Program-made: the position numbers and the translations under genes
From: Sedimentisphaerales bacterium
GTDB lineage: Bacteria > Planctomycetota > Phycisphaerae > Sedimentisphaerales > SG8-4
NCBI GenBank assembly: GCA_016932895.1
Contig: JAFGCA010000177.1
Span: 1-5,728, forward strand
DNA: 5,728 nucleotides
Direction: 5' to 3'
Notes under the pieces: model-generated
Databases searched by the model: none
What the model was told of the DNA's origin: nothing
What the model saw: the letters and a program-made list of their open reading frames with translations, nothing else
Part shown: one piece after another, positions 1-5,578 of the stretch
Position numbering within the stretch: position 1 is the first letter of the stretch
How the letters are laid out: the number at the start of each line of letters is the position of its first letter

Positions 1-1842
1 ACCATCTTCCCGCAGAACATCGCCATGGGCGCCACCGGCAACGTCGCGCTGATGGAGAAGGCCGGCGCGATCACCGCCATGGAGACCCGGGCCGCCGGCA
101 TCCCGTGGAATTTCAACCCGGTTCTGGGGCTGGCCCGGCACCCGATGTGGCCGCGCGTGTTCGAGACTTTCGGCGAGGACCCGTACATCGCCTCGCAGAT
201 GGGGGCCGCCTACATCCGCAACCAGCAGGGCAGTGACATTTCCAGCCCGACCCGCGTCGCGACGTGCATGAAGCATTACCTCGGCTACAGCATGCCGCGT
301 TCGGGCAAGGACCGCACGCCGGCGTACATTCCCGAGCGCGAGTTGCGCCAGGTTTTCCTCAAGCCGTTCGCCGCCGCCGTCGAAGCGGGCACCGCCACCT
401 GCATGATCAACTCCTCCGAGATCAACGGCATCCCCGTCCACGCCAGCGAATTCTATTTGCGCACGCTGCTGCGCGACGAGCTGGGCTTCGAGGGCTTCGT
501 CGTGAGCGACTGGGCGGACATCGAGAACCTCTACACGCGCGAGATGGTGGCCAAAGACCGGCGCGAAGCGGTCAAGATGGCCGTGATGGCGGGTATCGAC
601 ATGAGCATGGTCCCGTACGACTACAGCTTCACCGAGACGCTGCTCGAGCTCGTCGCCGCCGACGAGGTCCCCATGAAGCGGATCGACGAGGCGGTCGCCG
701 ACATCCTCCGCGTCAAGTTTGAGCTCGGTCTCTTCGAGCGTCCGTATCCGCGCGCCAACCGCGCCGCCAGCGTCGGCCTGGAAAGCTCGGCCAAGGTGAA
801 CCTCCAGGCCGCCCGCGAAGCGATCACGCTGCTCAAGAACGATAGCGGGACGCTGCCGCTGGCCTCCGGCCGCAAAGTGCTCGTCACCGGGCCCAGCGCC
901 GACAAGCTCTCGCTCATGAACGGCGGCTGGACCTTCACCTGGCAGGGCGATAATGAAGCGCTCTACCCGCAGGACAAGCACACGATTCTCGAAGCGATCC
1001 GGGACAAACTCGGCGCCGACAACGTCACGTACGTTGAGGCGGTCGCGTTCGACAAGGAGATCGACATCGCTTCGGCGGTCGCTGCGGCCGGCGACGTGGA
1101 CGCCGTCGTCGCCTGCATCGGCGAGCCGACGTATTGCGAGACGCCCGGCAACATCGACGACCTGACGATGAGCGCGCCGCAGTTGAAGCTCGTCACGGAA
1201 CTTGCCAGGACGGGCAAGCCGGTCGTGCTCGTGCTGGTCCAGGGCCGGCCGCGCGTGATCCGCCCGATCGTGGACGACGCCGAGGCCATCGTGATGGCGT
1301 ACCTGCCGGGCGTCGAGGGCGGGCAGGCCGTGGCTGATGTCCTGTTCGGAGACGTCAACCCCAGCGGGAGACTGCCGCTGACCTATCCGAAATTCCCCGG
1401 CGGCTTCACGACCTACGATCACAAGACCAGCGAAGAGAAGGCGACCAAAGGGCTCAACCAGCAGTGGCCCTTCGGTTTCGGCTTGTCCTATACGACTTTC
1501 GCCTACAAGGGTCTGCGTCTCGACCGTAGCGAGATGACGGCCAAGGTACCGCTCACCGTGACGCTCGAAGTCACCAACACGGGCCAGATGGCCGGCAAGC
1601 ACACGGTCCAGCTCTATCTTTCCGACCTCGTCGCCTCGGTGACGCCGCCGGTCAAGGTGCTCAAGCGCTTCCAGAAGATCGAGCTCGAGCCCGGCCAGAC
1701 CGAAACCGTCCGCTTCGAGCTGACCTGGGACGACCTGGCCTTCATCGGCCCCGACAACAAGCCCACCGTAGAGCCCGGCGAATTCAAAGTCCACGCCGGT
1801 GAACTCTCCATAGCCTTCACCGTCCCCCCAACCGGAGAATAA
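1..1842 (+). CDS. Glycoside hydrolase family 3 beta-glycosidase, 5'-partial
   Basis: The frame is open from base 1, so the true start is upstream; the ATG at 25 is internal. There are 613 codons to TAA, and about 100 or more N-terminal residues are missing by comparison with usual family length. Codon numbers here count from base 1. The GH3 barrel shows R-x-FETFGEDPY (codons 52-61), the MKHY substrate-binding stretch (90-93), and GFVVSDW, where Asp170 is the expected catalytic nucleophile. The alpha/beta-sandwich domain begins near LLKND (277-281). It carries a GEPTYCE segment whose Glu380 is the best candidate acid/base, a tentative assignment. A C-terminal fibronectin-III-like domain runs from about codon 505 to the end, with the usual HTVQLYLSD and VKVLKRFQKIELEPG motifs. 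The family removes non-reducing terminal beta-linked sugars (glucose, xylose or others). Sequence alone does not fix the substrate here, and the missing N-terminus hides any signal peptide. It is convergent with the - strand genes. Family assignment is very secure. Confidence 0.96.
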   Translation, partial: TIFPQNIAMGATGNVALMEKAGAITAMETRAAGIPWNFNPVLGLARHPMWPRVFETFGEDPYIASQMGAAYIRNQQGSDISSPTRVATCMKHYLGYSMPRSGKDRTPAYIPERELRQVFLKPFAAAVEAGTATCMINSSEINGIPVHASEFYLRTLLRDELGFEGFVVSDWADIENLYTREMVAKDRREAVKMAVMAGIDMSMVPYDYSFTETLLELVAADEVPMKRIDEAVADILRVKFELGLFERPYPRANRAASVGLESSAKVNLQAAREAITLLKNDSGTLPLASGRKVLVTGPSADKLSLMNGGWTFTWQGDNEALYPQDKHTILEAIRDKLGADNVTYVEAVAFDKEIDIASAVAAAGDVDAVVACIGEPTYCETPGNIDDLTMSAPQLKLVTELARTGKPVVLVLVQGRPRVIRPIVDDAEAIVMAYLPGVEGGQAVADVLFGDVNPSGRLPLTYPKFPGGFTTYDHKTSEEKATKGLNQQWPFGFGLSYTTFAYKGLRLDRSEMTAKVPLTVTLEVTNTGQMAGKHTVQLYLSDLVASVTPPVKVLKRFQKIELEPGQTETVRFELTWDDLAFIGPDNKPTVEPGEFKVHAGELSIAFTVPPTGE

Positions 1843-1849
1843 CCCGCTT

Positions 1850-1909
1850 CCCAGAAAACCCAAAACCCGAAGCGCAAAATCCGAAACAATACCAAAGGGC
1901 CAAAACTCA
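1850..1909. repeat. Degenerate A-rich heptad repeat in the convergent intergenic gap
   Basis: Between the two convergent genes, the + strand reads as successive degenerate 7-base units such as CCCAAAA, CCCGAAG, CGCAAAA and TCCGAAA. The unit is three mostly C-rich bases followed by an A-run. It breaks down toward 1890-1909. The 13-mer AAACCCAAAACCC (1856-1868) recurs on the other strand at 3048-3036, inside the end of the propeller gene. A GGGCCA/TGGCCC inverted repeat (1897-1902 / 1916-1921) follows. It has no good T-run on either strand, so it is at most a weak terminator. The role is unknown; it looks like low-complexity spacer or a decayed dispersed repeat. Confidence 0.5.
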
Positions 1910-1942
1910 AACCTGTGGCCCAGGGACAATTGCCGCAAACAC

Positions 1943-1973
1943 AAAAAGGGCTGCGATATGGCGGTCGCAGCCC
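1943..1973 (-). terminator. Rho-independent terminator of the PEP-CTERM gene
   Basis: A perfect 9-bp stem, GGGCTGCGA (1948-1956) with TCGCAGCCC (1965-1973), encloses an 8-base loop. Read on the - strand it is followed immediately by TTTTTGTGTTT (from 1947 downward), the classic GC stem plus U-tract. It lies 27 bases past the stop of the - strand gene at 2001. The T-run is only on the - strand side, so it terminates leftward transcription and shields the GH3 gene from read-through. Confidence 0.88.
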
Positions 1974-2000
1974 CGAAGCATATTGAAATCGCAGAGACGC

Positions 2001-2858
2001 CTACAGCGTTCTACGTCTGCGCATCCAGCCGACCAGGCCGGCGCCGAGGCCGCCAAGCACGAGAGCGCCGGGGGCGGGGATGGTATCGTTTGTGGTTGGC
2101 GCCGAACAACCTGCGAGGTACGAGAAGAAGTCTATGTCGAAAGCCCCGCTCTGCCCCGTGCTGCCAACCCCCAGGGCCAGGTAGCTGTCGGCATAGATAT
2201 TACCCGTGCCGGCAGTGACAAGGAAGTCGATCGGTACCAGGGATCCGTCGGCATAGACGTTCACCAGGTGAGTGCCCGTCGCAGACGCATCCGACTCGAT
2301 GGTCACCCAGAACTCGTGCCAGTCCGTCAAATCCGCGAGGGGCAGGATATTGAGTGTGCCCGGATCATTTCCCTGGATGTCTACGTCGCCCGTGGGGGAG
2401 GTGCCGTTGAGTTTGTTCATAACCAGCCCGCTATTATTGAGCTCGACATTGTCTGACGCCAGGGCCAGTGCGAAGGCGATACTCTTACCATCCGACTGAC
2501 GGATGCCGAAATTGCCCATGCCGGCGTCATGGGTGACATACCCGTCCCCTCCTGCCGGCCATGGAGTGATGCCTCCGCCGCCATCGGGATGGACGTCATC
2601 CAGAGGCGCACTCGTAGACAAACGCGCGCGGAATGAGATGGTGACCCCGTTGTCCAGGATGGTGTTGGCGGCGGCTCCGATTTCGGTCGTGATACTGTGA
2701 CCAAACATGAGCTTTCGATTACTGCCGGGATCACCCATACCATAGTCTCTCGGGTCACCGGTGTCCTGTAACCGCAGGAAGGTGGTTCCCGTCTCGGTAA
2801 TGCTGCTGGCACCGCCCGGCCGGCCCGCGCCAATCCCAGTCCCATCCCACTCGTCCAT
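2001..2858 (-). CDS. PEP-CTERM-anchored LamG/concanavalin-like protein, N-terminally incomplete
   Basis: There are 285 residues from the first ATG. The C-terminus is a PEP-CTERM sorting tail: IPAPGA at residues 260-265, a glycine-rich hydrophobic segment to about 277, GWM, then RRRR at 280-283. In known systems this tail is recognised by an exosortase, and the protein is exported and anchored or released at the cell surface. The body is rich in Gly, Asp, Ser and Thr. It has alternating beta-strand character with a WHEFWVTIESD stretch followed by VNVYADGS, which suggests a LamG or concanavalin-like beta-sandwich; this is a fold guess. No signal peptide is present, although PEP-CTERM proteins normally have one. 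No Shine-Dalgarno precedes the ATG, which follows CACGACAACGGC. The same frame looks coding for at least 25 codons upstream, so this ATG is probably not the original start. A strong terminator follows. It is either a 5'-truncated gene or one with a frameshift near 2900-2980. The PEP-CTERM call is secure; expression is doubtful. Confidence 0.82.
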   Translation of the reverse strand: MDEWDGTGIGAGRPGGASSITETGTTFLRLQDTGDPRDYGMGDPGSNRKLMFGHSITTEIGAAANTILDNGVTISFRARLSTSAPLDDVHPDGGGGITPWPAGGDGYVTHDAGMGNFGIRQSDGKSIAFALALASDNVELNNSGLVMNKLNGTSPTGDVDIQGNDPGTLNILPLADLTDWHEFWVTIESDASATGTHLVNVYADGSLVPIDFLVTAGTGNIYADSYLALGVGSTGQSGAFDIDFFSYLAGCSAPTTNDTIPAPGALVLGGLGAGLVGWMRRRRTL

Positions 2859-2975
2859 GCCGTTGTCGTGATCCCATGTGCCGTCAAGCGAATCGAACGC
2901 ATCTGCGGCGCCGGACGTTCCAGTAAGATGTTGCGCCTTGGCAGTGCAGGGGGACGGAAGAGCGGCCCGGTATCT
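2859..2975 (-). pseudogene. Start-less upstream extension of the PEP-CTERM reading frame
   Basis: Reading the frame of the 2858 ATG backward gives 39 more open codons before an in-frame TGA at 2978-2976. None of them is ATG, GTG or TTG. The part nearest the gene, ADAFDSLDGTWDHDNG, joins smoothly to MDEWDGTGIG. It has the same Asp/Gly-rich composition as the body, so it reads as genuine mature protein sequence. The outer part (RYRAALPSP...) is not a signal peptide. A different frame offers ATG at 2979, but it yields a 31-residue peptide (MKIPGRSS...) without a hydrophobic core. The original 5' end with its signal peptide has therefore been lost, or sits behind a frameshift. Confidence 0.6.
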
Positions 2976-2994
2976 TCATTTTGCTGTCGAACGG

Positions 2995-4752
2995 TCAGTC
3001 GGTAAAAACGGCGATTTCGGATAGGCCGGAGTTTTGGGTTTTGGGTTTGACTTCGGTGACGACGAACGTGAGCCAGTCGATGGTTTTGGCGTCGAAGGTG
3101 ACTTCGCGGGCGGCGGTGGCGTCGTCGGGCAGGGGGCCGACGGGCAGGGTGGTGCCGTCGCTGAAGACGAGCAGTGCGGCGGTGACTTGGTCGACGGAGG
3201 TGTTGGGGCGGTCGAAGAGCCAGATACGCCGGACGGTCTGCGGCCGGTCCCAGCTCAGGCGAATCATCGCGCCCGTGGTCTCTTCGCGGGCGGCCCATTC
3301 GGCGGTGATGTCCTGCGGATAGCCGTCGACGATGCCGTCGATAGCGGCTTCTGCGGTATAGCCGTCGTAGACACTCGTGACAGTGACCGTCGCCTTTCGC
3401 GCGAGGTTCTTCTCGCTGCGCAGCGGGTCGTCGTCCTGCGATTTCCTGGAGGATTGCTGGTAGCGGCGGAGTTGCTGGGGGCTGAGAAGTTTGACTTCCT
3501 GGAGGACCAGGCCGTAGCGGCTGCCTTTGGGCAGGGCCTTGAAGTGCACGTTGTTCCAGCCCTGGCTAAAGTTACCGGAATAGCAGAGCCACAGGGTCCG
3601 GCCGTCGTCGCTGATGAACTTGGACGGGAAGTTGAGGAAGTAGCCCTGCTCGCCGAAGGCCTTCATGTAGGTGACCAGGCGCCAGGGTCCGGTGAGTGTG
3701 TCGGCTTCGAGGATGTACGAATTCATCTTATCGACGGTGGGCCAGCCATCGGTGACGCACATGAGGTACTTTTTCAGCGGGGCGTTGTAGGTGACGGTGA
3801 CACAGCCCATGTTGTTGTTCCACTCCAGCAGCGGCTCGATGTCCTCGTAGTCCCAGGACCAGACGGGCGTGCCGTTGCCGTCGCGGCCGGCGTAGTATTC
3901 GTACTTCGACTCGTCGTTGATGTTGTCGATGCTCGGGACCACGCGCGTCAGGTAGATCTGGTCGCCGGAGATCCAGCTCAGGTTGGCGTATCTCGGCTCG
4001 GGGTCGTCCTTGACCGCGCCGTAGCCGATGAGGTAGGCCTTGCCGTCGGGGGAGTGCTCCATGTTTTTGCCGAAGTCGACGAACTTGGGCGAGCCGATCT
4101 TGACGGGCCCCATGAATTCGGCGGGTTCGGGAAACAGCGGCTTGGCGGGCGTGTGCGGGGTGTCGGTCCAGGTCTTGCCGTAATCAGTCGAATAGCGAAA
4201 GCCGACGGTCGGGCCGAGCACGGGCCAGTTCCATCTCATGCCGTCATGCTCGACGCTGCCGGCCGGGCCGAGGCAGTAGGTGCTGTAGTACCAGACGCCG
4301 TCGTGCACGAGGCTGCCGCAGGGATAGCGCCCCTGGTAGGGTGCCGGATCGCCCTTGGTGGTGCCGAGGGCCTTGATCGTCAGGCCCAGCGGATCGTCGC
4401 CGATCATGATCGCCTGGCCGGTGGTGGCATCCTTGCCGCCGGAGCTGGAGCCCATGCCGTCGGTGACGCCGTCGGTCCAGGGCGAGTACAGGTTGCCGTC
4501 GGCGGCCCAGCACGGATACCACGTATCGGCGGCGCGGTAGTCGCTGTGCACCCCGGTAAACAGAACGCCCGCCAGCTCTTTCGATTGCGCGAACGGAATC
4601 CCCTCCGGCGGTTGCGAAGGCCACAGCAAAGGCTCGGGCGCCTGCCGATAGGCAACGATCCTCTCAGCGGCACAGGCTGAGACGCAGCAAACCAAAGACA
4701 ACAGGGAGATCGTGAGCAGCAACGGGGACGTACGTTTCATTAAATTCCTCAT
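2995..4752 (-). CDS. Secreted beta-propeller protein with C-terminal F5/8 type C (discoidin-like) domain
   Basis: The product has 585 residues. Its N-terminus (residues 1-29) is a signal peptide with basic residues, a Leu-rich core and the VSAC sequence (24-27), which fits a lipobox with Cys27 as the lipidated residue. Signal peptidase I cleavage just after it is the alternative. The central region (about 35-425) has repeated aromatic beta-strand segments and one exact Asp-box, S-T-D-Y-G-K-T-W (188-195), as in sialidase-like and other beta-propellers. Phrases such as YLMCVTDGWP and LWLCYSGNFSQGW resemble DUF4185-like or glycosidase-like propellers. I cannot name catalytic residues. A polar linker (about 431-446) leads to a discoidin-like beta-sandwich (about 447-584) with AIDG, an IRLSWDRPQTVRRIWLFDRPN core and a final LSEIAVF strand. 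Such modules commonly bind carbohydrate. The inferred role is recognition or processing of an extracellular glycan. It lies upstream of the PEP-CTERM gene on the same strand, with a 136-base gap and no visible terminator between them. The exact enzyme activity is unknown. Confidence 0.82.
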   Translation of the reverse strand: MRNLMKRTSPLLLTISLLSLVCCVSACAAERIVAYRQAPEPLLWPSQPPEGIPFAQSKELAGVLFTGVHSDYRAADTWYPCWAADGNLYSPWTDGVTDGMGSSSGGKDATTGQAIMIGDDPLGLTIKALGTTKGDPAPYQGRYPCGSLVHDGVWYYSTYCLGPAGSVEHDGMRWNWPVLGPTVGFRYSTDYGKTWTDTPHTPAKPLFPEPAEFMGPVKIGSPKFVDFGKNMEHSPDGKAYLIGYGAVKDDPEPRYANLSWISGDQIYLTRVVPSIDNINDESKYEYYAGRDGNGTPVWSWDYEDIEPLLEWNNNMGCVTVTYNAPLKKYLMCVTDGWPTVDKMNSYILEADTLTGPWRLVTYMKAFGEQGYFLNFPSKFISDDGRTLWLCYSGNFSQGWNNVHFKALPKGSRYGLVLQEVKLLSPQQLRRYQQSSRKSQDDDPLRSEKNLARKATVTVTSVYDGYTAEAAIDGIVDGYPQDITAEWAAREETTGAMIRLSWDRPQTVRRIWLFDRPNTSVDQVTAALLVFSDGTTLPVGPLPDDATAAREVTFDAKTIDWLTFVVTEVKPKTQNSGLSEIAVFTD

Positions 4753-4764
4753 AACAACAACCTC
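4746..4764 (-). promoter_or_regulatory. Two alternative ribosome binding sites for the propeller gene
   Basis: GAGG at 4764-4761 sits 8 bases before the ATG at 4752 (start MRNLMKRT). A second site, AGGA at 4749-4746, is formed inside the first codons and sits 5 bases before the ATG at 4740 (start MKRTSPLL). Either start gives the same mature protein after signal-peptide removal. The downstream one has the more usual spacing and begins directly with the basic n-region. Confidence 0.55.
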
Positions 4765-4926
4765 GTGTCATATTTCCTGGGTCGGTCGGCCGAACGCCAC
4801 CGCACGGAAGGATGCCGCACGAACAGCGCTTCGACCGAGTCACGGGACCGAACCCGGCGCAAGCGCACAATACACGCACGCAGTAGTGTGACCCCAACCA
4901 AAGCAAAAGGCAAGCGGAAAGCTGTA
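4753..4926. other. Intergenic region upstream of the propeller gene
   Basis: This is the 5' portion of the gap between the PIN relic and the propeller gene. On the - strand it must hold the propeller gene's promoter unless transcription reads through from the toxin-antitoxin promoter. I see no convincing -35/-10 pair. TTGGGG and TATTGT around 4904-4870 are about 19 bases apart, which is poor. Open frames across it have unnatural composition and are not called. Confidence 0.4.
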
Positions 4927-4979
4927 GCGTGGGTTCTCGGTTCTCCAACGTGTCGTTGGTTCTCAGCCGCGCGTGGGTT
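4927..4979. repeat. Compact short-repeat cluster at the 3' edge of the PIN relic
   Basis: GCGTGGGTT occurs at 4927-4935 and again at 4971-4979 as a 9-base direct repeat. Between and overlapping these lie three copies of GGTTCTC (4932-4938, 4939-4945, 4958-4964), the first two in tandem. A perfect inverted repeat CCAACG/CGTTGG (4945-4950 / 4954-4959) has a 3-base loop. The right-hand copy touches the stop codon of the PIN relic. There is no T-run, so it is not a typical terminator. It could be a small REP-like or relic mobile sequence, or simply slippage-derived. Confidence 0.5.
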
Positions 4980-5153
4980 TCAGGCTTTTTCGTCTGCGGC
5001 CTTTTCCTCCGTGGCTTGAAGGAACTCCGCAGGTGTCATAATCGCGATGTTGCGAAAGGGATGCAGCACCAGGAGATCCTTATCGCCGCTGATGATATGC
5101 GTGGCGCTGACCACGGTATTCGTATCGAAAACGCAACGCACGCTCTCACTCAT
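4980..5153 (-). pseudogene. PIN-domain toxin relic with large internal deletion
   Basis: This 57-codon frame is too short to be an intact PIN protein, which is usually about 130-150 residues. Residues 6-17 (RCVFDTNTVVSA) are the typical first strand of a PIN toxin, with the first metal-binding Asp at 10. Residues 18-46 (from THIISGDKDLLVL to MTPAEFLQ) match the typical C-terminal end of the PIN family found in toxin-antitoxin pairs, with the GDKDL motif and TPAEFL. The middle, with the central conserved acidic residues, is absent, and the two ends are joined in frame near base 5103. The start overlaps the antitoxin stop by 8 bases, as in an intact operon; a GGAG lies 10 bases before it. Intact PIN toxins are Mg-dependent RNases. 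This product should lack an active site and is presumably not toxic. The identification is my reading of both halves, not a database match. Confidence 0.8.
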
Positions 5154-5370
5154 TGAGCAGTAACTCCAGGATCTCCGGCGTGAGACCGCGTGCTTGTGCC
5201 TCGCGGCTGATCTCCTCCATGATCTCCTCCAACGGCCGCGCGGTGCGCGCCACCTCGGTAAGTCTCAGGCTCAGCAATACTTCGAGTTTGCGCTGCTGTT
5301 CAGTCGTCGCGGTGTTGTAGACGCGTGCCGCTTCCGGACTGAAGCGAATGGTAATGGTCTCTTTTTCCAT
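5146..5370 (-). CDS. Small antitoxin-like protein paired with PIN toxin
   Basis: The product has 74 residues starting MEKETITIRFSPEAARVY. It has a short beta-strand N-terminus followed by helices, a charged stretch REAQARGLTPEILE and the end LLLNE. The pattern (TITIRFSPE..., then LEEIMEEISREAQARGLTPEIL) is familiar from small proteins encoded just upstream of PIN toxins. These are expected to bind and neutralise the toxin and probably to repress the operon. I chose the ATG at 5370 rather than the one at 5460 for two reasons. The latter ATG forms part of the -10 TATAATG, so it precedes the predicted transcript. The 30 extra residues (Arg/Cys-rich) also look non-coding. AGGA lies 9 bases before the chosen ATG. 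The gene ends inside the start of the PIN relic (8-base overlap), the classic coupled arrangement. It appears intact while its partner is not. DNA binding is inferred. Confidence 0.78.
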   Translation of the reverse strand: MEKETITIRFSPEAARVYNTATTEQQRKLEVLLSLRLTEVARTARPLEEIMEEISREAQARGLTPEILELLLNE

Positions 5371-5398
5371 GGCTCTTCGTCCTGATCGATTGTGGTAC

Positions 5399-5445
5399 GC
5401 CGGAGCGCGATACGTGCGTGAGCAGCGAATACACTGATCTCCGGC
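5399..5445 (-). promoter_or_regulatory. Inverted repeat in the antitoxin leader
   Basis: A perfect 7-base inverted repeat, GCCGGAG (5399-5405) with CTCCGGC (5439-5445), is separated by 33 bases. It lies just downstream of the predicted transcription start (about 5452) and before the antitoxin ATG. The related words GCGATAC and GCGAATAC sit between the arms about 19 bases apart. It may be an operator for autoregulation or a leader hairpin; neither is shown. Confidence 0.4.
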
Positions 5446-5458
5446 CGCTCTGCAGCGC

Positions 5459-5487
5459 ATTATATCGCAGTTACGTCAACCGGGCAA
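5459..5487 (-). promoter_or_regulatory. Sigma-70-type promoter of the toxin-antitoxin locus
   Basis: On the - strand, TTGCCC (5487-5482) is followed by a 17-base spacer and a perfect TATAAT (5464-5459). This gives a predicted start near 5452 and a leader of about 80 bases before the antitoxin ATG. A TTGACG inside the spacer is only 9 bases from the -10 and cannot be its -35. This is the clearest promoter in the window and drives the antitoxin and PIN relic. Confidence 0.7.
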
Positions 5488-5493
5488 GCCCGG
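5480..5493. repeat. Palindrome over the -35 element
   Basis: CCGGGCAAGCCCGG is a perfect inverted repeat (6-base arms, 2-base centre) that covers the TTGCCC -35 hexamer of the toxin-antitoxin promoter. Its position suits a repressor operator. It could equally be a small hairpin in the ftsY trailer, though no U-tract follows. Confidence 0.4.
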
Positions 5494-5542
5494 CCGCCAA
5501 CAAACCCAGGGAGGCAAGAACCGTGCCCCGTGGCCACAGAGC

Positions 5543-5556
5543 GCCCGGAAACGGGC
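5543..5556 (-). terminator. Possible weak hairpin downstream of ftsY
   Basis: GCCCG and CGGGC (5543-5547 / 5552-5556) form a 5-bp stem around GAAA (TTTC on the - strand), starting 22 bases past the ftsY stop. No T-run follows, so intrinsic termination is not supported. It may be a processing or mRNA-end structure. The rest of 5488-5578 shows nothing recognisable. Confidence 0.25.
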
Positions 5557-5578
5557 ATGTCGTTCAGGAGTGCCCTTG

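Noticed and set aside
1897..1921. A GGGCCA/TGGCCC hairpin as a terminator for the GH3 gene
   Set aside because: The 6-bp stem has a 13-base loop and no T-run on the + strand. The - strand side has only TTTGG. It is not good enough to call.
2417..3298. A 293-codon - strand frame crossing the propeller/PEP-CTERM boundary
   Set aside because: Its product is Arg/Pro/His-rich shadow sequence overlapping two better-supported genes in another frame. It does not supply the missing signal peptide.
3034..4680. A 548-codon open frame on the + strand antisense to the propeller gene
   Set aside because: It is rich in Gly, Ala, Val, Asp and Arg with no recognisable motif, and it lies exactly opposite a gene with a signal peptide, an Asp-box and a discoidin domain. 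It is a GC-rich antisense artefact.
4664..4948. A 94-codon - strand frame upstream of and overlapping the propeller gene start
   Set aside because: It has Cys/Arg-rich, unlikely composition, no ribosome binding site and overlap with the signal-peptide region; it is probably chance.
4929..5156. A 75-codon + strand frame over the PIN relic
   Set aside because: The opposite strand gives clear PIN motifs and correct operon geometry; this frame is its antisense shadow.
5371..5460. An N-terminal extension of the antitoxin starting at 5460
   Set aside because: The ATG overlaps the -10 TATAAT, upstream of the predicted transcript start, and the extra residues look non-coding.
5471..5480. TTGACG as the -35 of the toxin-antitoxin promoter
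   Set aside because: It is only 9 bases from TATAAT; TTGCCC at the proper 17-base spacing is the better fit.
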